A stretch of 34,192 nt of DNA from JBBTVO01 sp038058335 (GTDB lineage: Bacteria > Patescibacteriota > Microgenomatia > Levybacterales > UBA12049). Location of the stretch: positions 1 through 34,192 of the forward strand of contig JBBUBI010000030.1 of assembly GCA_038058335.1 (NCBI GenBank), written 5' to 3'. The stretch's first letter is position 1. Every line of letters begins with the position of its first letter. Below are positions 30,373-34,192 of the stretch, in pieces. Both the position numbers and the translations under genes were made by a program. The notes under the pieces are model-generated. The model saw nothing but the letters and a program-made list of their open reading frames with translations, had not been told where the DNA came from and searched no databases.

Positions 30373-31144
30373 TTACAAAATAAGGATTAAATAAGAAATT
30401 CCGATTCCAACCAGGACAATTCCGGCAGTAAGGAGAACATTGAGAATAATTCCGAATTGTATCATACGCGCCGCAAGAGGATTACGACCCAAGGCTTCAA
30501 CTCCCGTGCGGGCAATTCGACCGAAGTAGATAAATCCAAGAACAAATGAGATGATTGTTATCAAAGCGGCCAGAATGTAACGTAATGTCGTGAGAGGGGA
30601 TAGAAGCGGTGTTCCGGTAACGCTCTTTAGATTTTGAATCAGATTGGTTCTCACGGCGATAAAGCTTGCATTATAGTGCGGATCCACTGATACATATATT
30701 TTACTTATAGCGTTTGAATTAGTATTCTCATAATTCTCAAGCGCAATACCAATCACAAAGCCATTTACGTCGGATTTTTGTCCTACTCCGGGGATAAGAG
30801 AAGCTGTGATGTAATCGTTTTTCTTAATAGGACCATTAATAGTTGATACTCTGACCAAAGCTCTTCCTGCTTTGATTACAGGTCTGATTTTNNNNNNNNN
30901 NCTCTAGTGATACCGCTGGGTTATCGCTGACAACGCCGATAACGGAAGGATCATAAGCATAATTACTGAGCTTGTATCCTTCTGATGTTGCAGTTATTAT
31001 GTCTCCATCTTTGACATTTGTATCGTTTATTACGATTGGTAATGCTATTCCGCCAGAAACATCTGTCTGAGCGTGTAATCGATGATTCGAAGCAACTAAA
31101 AATAGACAAAAGCTGATTAGAACTACTGTAATTATTTTTTTCAT
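30373..31144 (-). CDS. Secreted-type domain fused to a c-subunit-like hairpin, first gene of the F1 operon (interrupted by gap)
   Basis: One gene split in two frames by a run of ten N (30892-30901). The N-terminal part begins with a signal peptide (MKKIITVVLISFCLFLVASN...LHA). A beta-rich domain follows with YDPSVIGVVSDNPAVSLE and, after the gap, VRVSTINGPIKKNDYITASL and GFVIGIALENYEN. This resembles a domain common at the ends of giant surface or fibre proteins. The C-terminus has two membrane helices joined by GVEALGRNPLAARM, like the RNP loop of ATPase subunit c. Neither helix carries the Asp or Glu that binds H+ or Na+. It occupies the place of atpB-atpE. No a subunit is present. Function unknown; coupling to F1 is inferred from the operon. 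Confidence 0.8.
30892..30901. other. Assembly gap (ten N)
   Basis: Ten N bases interrupt the first gene of the F1 operon. The flanking reading frames differ by one, so the true gap length is not ten, or there is an error at the join. Confidence 0.99.
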
Positions 31145-31158
31145 GGACAGCTAACCTA

Positions 31159-31187
31159 ATGATATTCCACGCTTTATGGGTTGTCAA
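31159..31187 (-). promoter_or_regulatory. Promoter of the F1-like ATPase operon (TTGACA-N17-TATCAT)
   Basis: A consensus TTGACA (31187-31182), 17-nt spacer and TATCAT (31164-31159) lie on the minus strand. The start is predicted near 31152, eight bases before the ATG at 31144. It marks the signal-peptide protein as the first gene of the operon, with no a or c gene upstream. Confidence 0.85.
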
Positions 31188-31278
31188 ATTAGCAAGTCTA
31201 ATAGATAACATTACTTGCGTCGTACAATTAAATATTGAAAGCCTTTAAACTTGGACATTAGCCACGATTTTGAGGAGC

Positions 31279-32232
31279 TTAAACTTTGGTGTAATAAACT
31301 GATCTTCCCTTACCGTGACTAAAAAGAAGGCCTAGAATTGCTAATTTTGAAAGGTCTCTGGATGCTGTAATTTGTGAAATTTTAAATCTTTTTTGTACTG
31401 TTTTATTGGTAATCGAGACGCCTGGTTGGTCGAGGATACCTAATATTACCTTTTGTCTTTCGTTTAGATCCCAAAAGGAAGAGCTAATTCCCAGACCATC
31501 AGGACTTAAGTCTTTAATTCTCTCGCATACCTCTTCAAGGTATTTTGCAACACTGCCTGCAAAATACTCAAGCCAAATGGTTACACTTGATGCTTCAACC
31601 CCCGTACGAATTGCTCCAAAATAAACCTCATTATCTTCCGACCAGACAGTTTCAAATCCAATCAATCCACGAACATCGTATCCTAATTTGTAAAGAAAAA
31701 GATAAGACAAGAGGCGTGAAAATCTTCCATTGCCTTCGGTGAATGGTTGAATTTTGGATACTCCAATACTCACGAGCCCTGCTTGAATAACAGGATGTTC
31801 TTCGCGTGCTTGAATATAACTAAGTAGATCATACAATGGCTCAGAGGATCCTACAAGTCGCCCCTTTATTAATATATCATAAAGCATCAAAACATCTTTT
31901 AATAGAACAGTGTCTTTGTTTACCAACCAGTTTTGAGAAATGTAGTCCATCGCTTTTTTATATTTCAAAACCGAATTTTCTGCATCATTTTTCTTGCTAA
32001 CAGTAAAATCCTTTCCGTAGTCGAATGTTATGAGCTTTGTAATTTCCACCTTGGTAAGCTGGCTTCCGGAAATATGCATCGAATGAAAAACCCTATTTAT
32101 CAATGCTTTCCATCTGAATTCAAGTTCTAGTTTTGGCGATAGCGGAGTAAGAAGAATTTCTTTTCGAAAATCATCACATATACTTAATTTTTTACTCAAA
32201 ATCGGGGAGAGGTTGTATGACAAATCAGTCAT
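31279..32232 (-). CDS. Fic-fold protein with C-terminal winged helix, catalytic His replaced
   Basis: 317 residues. The N-terminal cap region is MHISGSQLTKVEI, where active relatives have the inhibitory SxIEGNxLT motif. The Fic core has VSKIQPFTEGNGRFSRLLSY in place of HPFxDGNGRxxR. The nucleotide-binding GNGRxSR is kept but the catalytic His is Gln. The C-terminus (about 255-317) is a winged-helix module, LNERQKVILGILDQPGVS through DLSKLAILGLLFSHGKGR. It may therefore work as a nucleotide-sensing regulator rather than an AMP-transferase; that is inference. It is divergent from the giant surface protein, with about 230 bp between. TTGCCT-N17-TAACTT would start transcription at the ATG. Confidence 0.85.
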   Translation of the reverse strand: MTDLSYNLSPILSKKLSICDDFRKEILLTPLSPKLELEFRWKALINRVFHSMHISGSQLTKVEITKLITFDYGKDFTVSKKNDAENSVLKYKKAMDYISQNWLVNKDTVLLKDVLMLYDILIKGRLVGSSEPLYDLLSYIQAREEHPVIQAGLVSIGVSKIQPFTEGNGRFSRLLSYLFLYKLGYDVRGLIGFETVWSEDNEVYFGAIRTGVEASSVTIWLEYFAGSVAKYLEEVCERIKDLSPDGLGISSSFWDLNERQKVILGILDQPGVSITNKTVQKRFKISQITASRDLSKLAILGLLFSHGKGRSVYYTKV

Positions 32233-32407
32233 AATTTTAAGTTATCACAATCTTATCATTAAGGCAAGACGGAAGCTTGTGAAAATAGAAGAAACTTGTA
32301 TATGTCAAAAACGAGGCTAAATGCATTAATCATGATAAGATTACGATAATATTATAATGACTATTGACATTTTTTCACATATATGTAGTAATTATATTAT
32401 ATATAAT

Positions 32408-32446
32408 CTTAGACAAAGTTGGACAATTAAGTAAAAAATGTCTAAG
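32408..32446. promoter_or_regulatory. Inverted repeat upstream of the HTH surface protein, possible operator
   Basis: CTTAGACA (32408-32415) and TGTCTAAG (32439-32446) are perfect 8-bp inverted arms separated by 23 bp, ending eight bases before the putative -10. A half-similar TTGGACA lies between them. It could be bound by either flanking HTH protein. Confidence 0.4.
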
Positions 32447-32453
32447 TTTTAAA

Positions 32454-32459
32454 TATAAC
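32454..32459 (+). promoter_or_regulatory. -10 element of the HTH surface protein gene
   Basis: TATAAC six bases before the ATG would place the transcript start at 32466 (leaderless). The -35 region is poor, so an activator may be needed. Confidence 0.45.
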
Positions 32460-32465
32460 TGCCCA

Positions 32466-34192
32466 ATGAATAACTTTCTAACAATCCAACAAGCCGCAAA
32501 TCTTCTAGGAGTATCTACCAAAACCCTCAGACGATGGGAAGCGAAGGGAATTTTGGTTCCTCAAAGAACCCCTGGAAATCAAAGAAGATATACACAGAGT
32601 CAAATAGACAGATTTAAGGGGGGAGAAGATTCTTCTTCAGATCAGAGCGCTAATACATTGCCAGATGTTTCACAAAATTCAGCTGCTAAAACTCAGGTTA
32701 ATTCAAGAGACGTTTCTGAGTTTGAGAAATCATCGTCGGATGATAATAATTACTGGGCTCAAGAATTTGTAAAGAGTGTTTCGGTATTTAAGAAGCTGGC
32801 TTTGGGAGCAGGTATTGCAATGATCTTAATCGTGATCGCAGCTTTGGCATTTGCAACTTTGAAATCAGGTTTTGATAAGGACAGTCTTGTAAAAGTTCTT
32901 TCCATGGCGGGAATAGGTGGAGATAAGTCACAAAAAGAAGAGTACTCAGATATCCCACGAGACGTTTTGGGAGCGGATACAGAAGCAAATAGTTTGATGT
33001 TTGGAGTAAATATTCCAAGCAAATTTGCAAAATCAGCTCAATTTCTCGATACAATCAGAGTCGCAAGAATAGCAACGCTTGCCGGTGGAATCATTACAGA
33101 AAACGCAAATATTGATGCAGGAACAGGAGAATTGACCGCGTCAAACGTTTTATACGGAGTTATAGCAGGTGATGGGATAGAGATAAGTACTGGACAGACA
33201 CCGACGATTACAAACACTGGAGTCTTATCTATCGGTGGAGAAACTGGCGAAATTGCTCTTAAGGCGGGGACAGGTATATCAATCTCTGGCTTAACTATAT
33301 CAAACACATCTACCGTGACTACTCCGAACGGTTTTGCAAGCGTTGTAGTCGGATCAGATACGATATCAGCTGGGACAGCCGATATCCTGACAATTGCTGC
33401 GGGAACCGGATTGAGTGTTTTAGCAAATACTTCAACAAAGACCGTAACGATCTCTCCAAATGGATTGACGGTTGGTACTGCTGCTTGTATAACTTCAGCA
33501 AATGGCATAGTTACGGGATCCGCTGCATGTCCGGTTGGAAGTACTGACAGTCCATTTCAGGCTCTGGGCGGAACAATTATTGAGAATAATACAACTTTGG
33601 ATCTCCTAATTGGTGGAATTACCACCTTGTCTGCAAAGTTTGCGGTACTAAATATGGCAGGAGGTACTCCCACAGCATCAATTGCAGCGAACTCAGGAAA
33701 CAATGCTGCTTTTTTAACAGGAGCAGGAACACTTGCTACAACTAACAAACAAACATTAACTCTTGGCTCTGCATCAACAGGGGATATTGCATTATTCGGT
33801 TTCGGAGCAGGAATAATACGCAGTAATGCTTCAGGAGTTTTGTCATCTTCGCCTTTGAATCTTTCGGGTGGAGCAACTGAAATATCAGGATATCTTCCTT
33901 TTGCGAACGGAGGTTCACCATTCTTTCAGGATAATTCCCTTGGCGCAATCTATCCACTAAATTCAACAACAGACTTTCTTATAGGAGGAGCAACCACCGC
34001 ATCTGCTAAATTTGCGGTGCTTAATATGGCAGGGGGTACTCCAACAGCATCTCTTTCTGCAGGTACAGCTAATAATGCCGTGTATCTTACCGGAGATGGG
34101 ATACTAGCTACAACTAACAAACAGACACTAACTCTTGGTTCTGCATCAACAGGCAATATTGTACTAAATGGCTTCACAGGAAACAATGCAGT
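32466..34192 (+). CDS. MerR-like HTH, membrane helix and giant repeat-rich surface protein (3' end outside window)
   Basis: Open from ATG 32466 to the window end (575 codons). Residues about 1-50 form a MerR/excisionase-type winged helix: FLTIQQAANLLGVSTKTLRR, then WEAKGILVPQR and NQRRY. A Ser/Asp-rich linker follows, then one membrane helix at about 110-132 (LALGAGIAMILIVIAALAFA). After that come several hundred residues of Gly, Thr, Ser and Ala-rich beta sequence of adhesin or tail-fibre type. Near the end a 64-residue unit occurs twice with a 124-residue period. The HTH would be cytosolic and the repeats outside, so the protein may be a membrane-tethered regulator or an adhesin whose HTH serves another role. 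The C-terminus is not visible. Confidence 0.88.
   Translation, partial: MNNFLTIQQAANLLGVSTKTLRRWEAKGILVPQRTPGNQRRYTQSQIDRFKGGEDSSSDQSANTLPDVSQNSAAKTQVNSRDVSEFEKSSSDDNNYWAQEFVKSVSVFKKLALGAGIAMILIVIAALAFATLKSGFDKDSLVKVLSMAGIGGDKSQKEEYSDIPRDVLGADTEANSLMFGVNIPSKFAKSAQFLDTIRVARIATLAGGIITENANIDAGTGELTASNVLYGVIAGDGIEISTGQTPTITNTGVLSIGGETGEIALKAGTGISISGLTISNTSTVTTPNGFASVVVGSDTISAGTADILTIAAGTGLSVLANTSTKTVTISPNGLTVGTAACITSANGIVTGSAACPVGSTDSPFQALGGTIIENNTTLDLLIGGITTLSAKFAVLNMAGGTPTASIAANSGNNAAFLTGAGTLATTNKQTLTLGSASTGDIALFGFGAGIIRSNASGVLSSSPLNLSGGATEISGYLPFANGGSPFFQDNSLGAIYPLNSTTDFLIGGATTASAKFAVLNMAGGTPTASLSAGTANNAVYLTGDGILATTNKQTLTLGSASTGNIVLNGFTGNNA
33603..33794 (+). repeat. First copy of a 192-bp coding repeat
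   Basis: Encodes LLIGGITTLSAKFAVLNMAG through LATTNKQTLTLGSASTG. It corresponds to 33975-34166 with an offset of 372 bp (124 codons). Confidence 0.9.
33975..34166 (+). repeat. Second copy of the 192-bp coding repeat
   Basis: Encodes FLIGGATTASAKFAVLNMAG through LATTNKQTLTLGSASTG. The middle (ASLSAGTANNAVYLTGDG against ASIAANSGNNAAFLTGAG) is the variable part. More copies probably lie beyond the window. Confidence 0.9.

Noticed and set aside
33038..34186. Several minus-strand ORFs under the giant surface gene
   Set aside because: Their Val/Ala/Pro-rich sequences are antisense shadows of Gly/Thr/Ala repeat codons.
1..34192. CRISPR array or insertion sequence
   Set aside because: No regularly spaced identical repeats, no cas genes, and no transposase or integrase motif were found. 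Tandem words in the window are too short and unspaced.

Overview
The window is 34 kb of AT-rich DNA. It most resembles a Candidate Phyla Radiation (Patescibacteria) genome, probably of the Microgenomates type. The reasons are its short, tightly packed and overlapping genes, an enlarged nucleoside diphosphate kinase (190 aa) of the kind I associate with CPR, ComEC split into two genes, a VKOR/DsbA pair, a sortase, large repetitive surface proteins, and low-complexity words scattered between and even inside genes. The phylum call is inference from style and gene content, not from a marker-gene tree.

Layout. 1-4.1 kb: 3' end of leuS, comEA, then comEC as a membrane part and a metallo-hydrolase part (DNA uptake). 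4.1-5.4 kb: a convergent two-component pair. 5.5-10.5 kb: a hypothetical gene coupled to argS, a terminator, an M16 peptidase, ndk and a small gene. 10.4-12.3 kb, minus strand: VKOR and a membrane-anchored DsbA-like thioredoxin, then a hypothetical gene divergent from a SemiSWEET gene. 12.6-15.2 kb, minus strand: a C39-like protease, an AbiEii-type nucleotidyltransferase toxin with a small partner, a hypothetical gene flanked by a tRNA-Pro and a copy of its 3' end, and tRNA-Arg. 15.2-21.5 kb: sortase, a PEGA/beta-propeller protein, mreB preceded by a recoded stub of its own N-terminus, a WecG/TagA glycosyltransferase, and otsA.

21.5-24.1 kb is a diversity-generating retroelement (DGR). It has a target gene whose last codons are the variable repeat (VR), a 108-bp template repeat (TR), an avd accessory gene on the opposite strand, and a DGR-type reverse transcriptase. 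VR and TR align without gaps: 19 of 21 mismatches fall on TR adenines. A (GT)10 tract lies at the 5' end of avd and just upstream of the reverse transcriptase start. It leaves avd out of frame with the only nearby ATG, and one extra repeat unit would restore the fusion. That makes it a candidate phase-variation switch on a mutagenesis machine.

24.1-31.2 kb: a GalT-like nucleotidyltransferase carrying a palindromic in-frame insertion, then a minus-strand F1-ATPase operon (b, delta, alpha, gamma, beta, epsilon). Where subunits a and c should be, there is a single secreted-type protein. It ends in a c-like two-helix hairpin with an RNP loop but no acidic residue in the helices. A 10-N assembly gap interrupts this gene. 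31.3-34.2 kb: a Fic-fold protein lacking the catalytic His, divergent from an incomplete giant protein with a MerR-like HTH, one membrane helix and long extracellular-type repeats.

A recurring feature is a clear sigma70-like promoter placed so that transcription should begin at, or within about three bases of, the start codon. This suggests leaderless mRNAs and corrects several gene starts. mreB is an exception, with a strong Shine-Dalgarno sequence.
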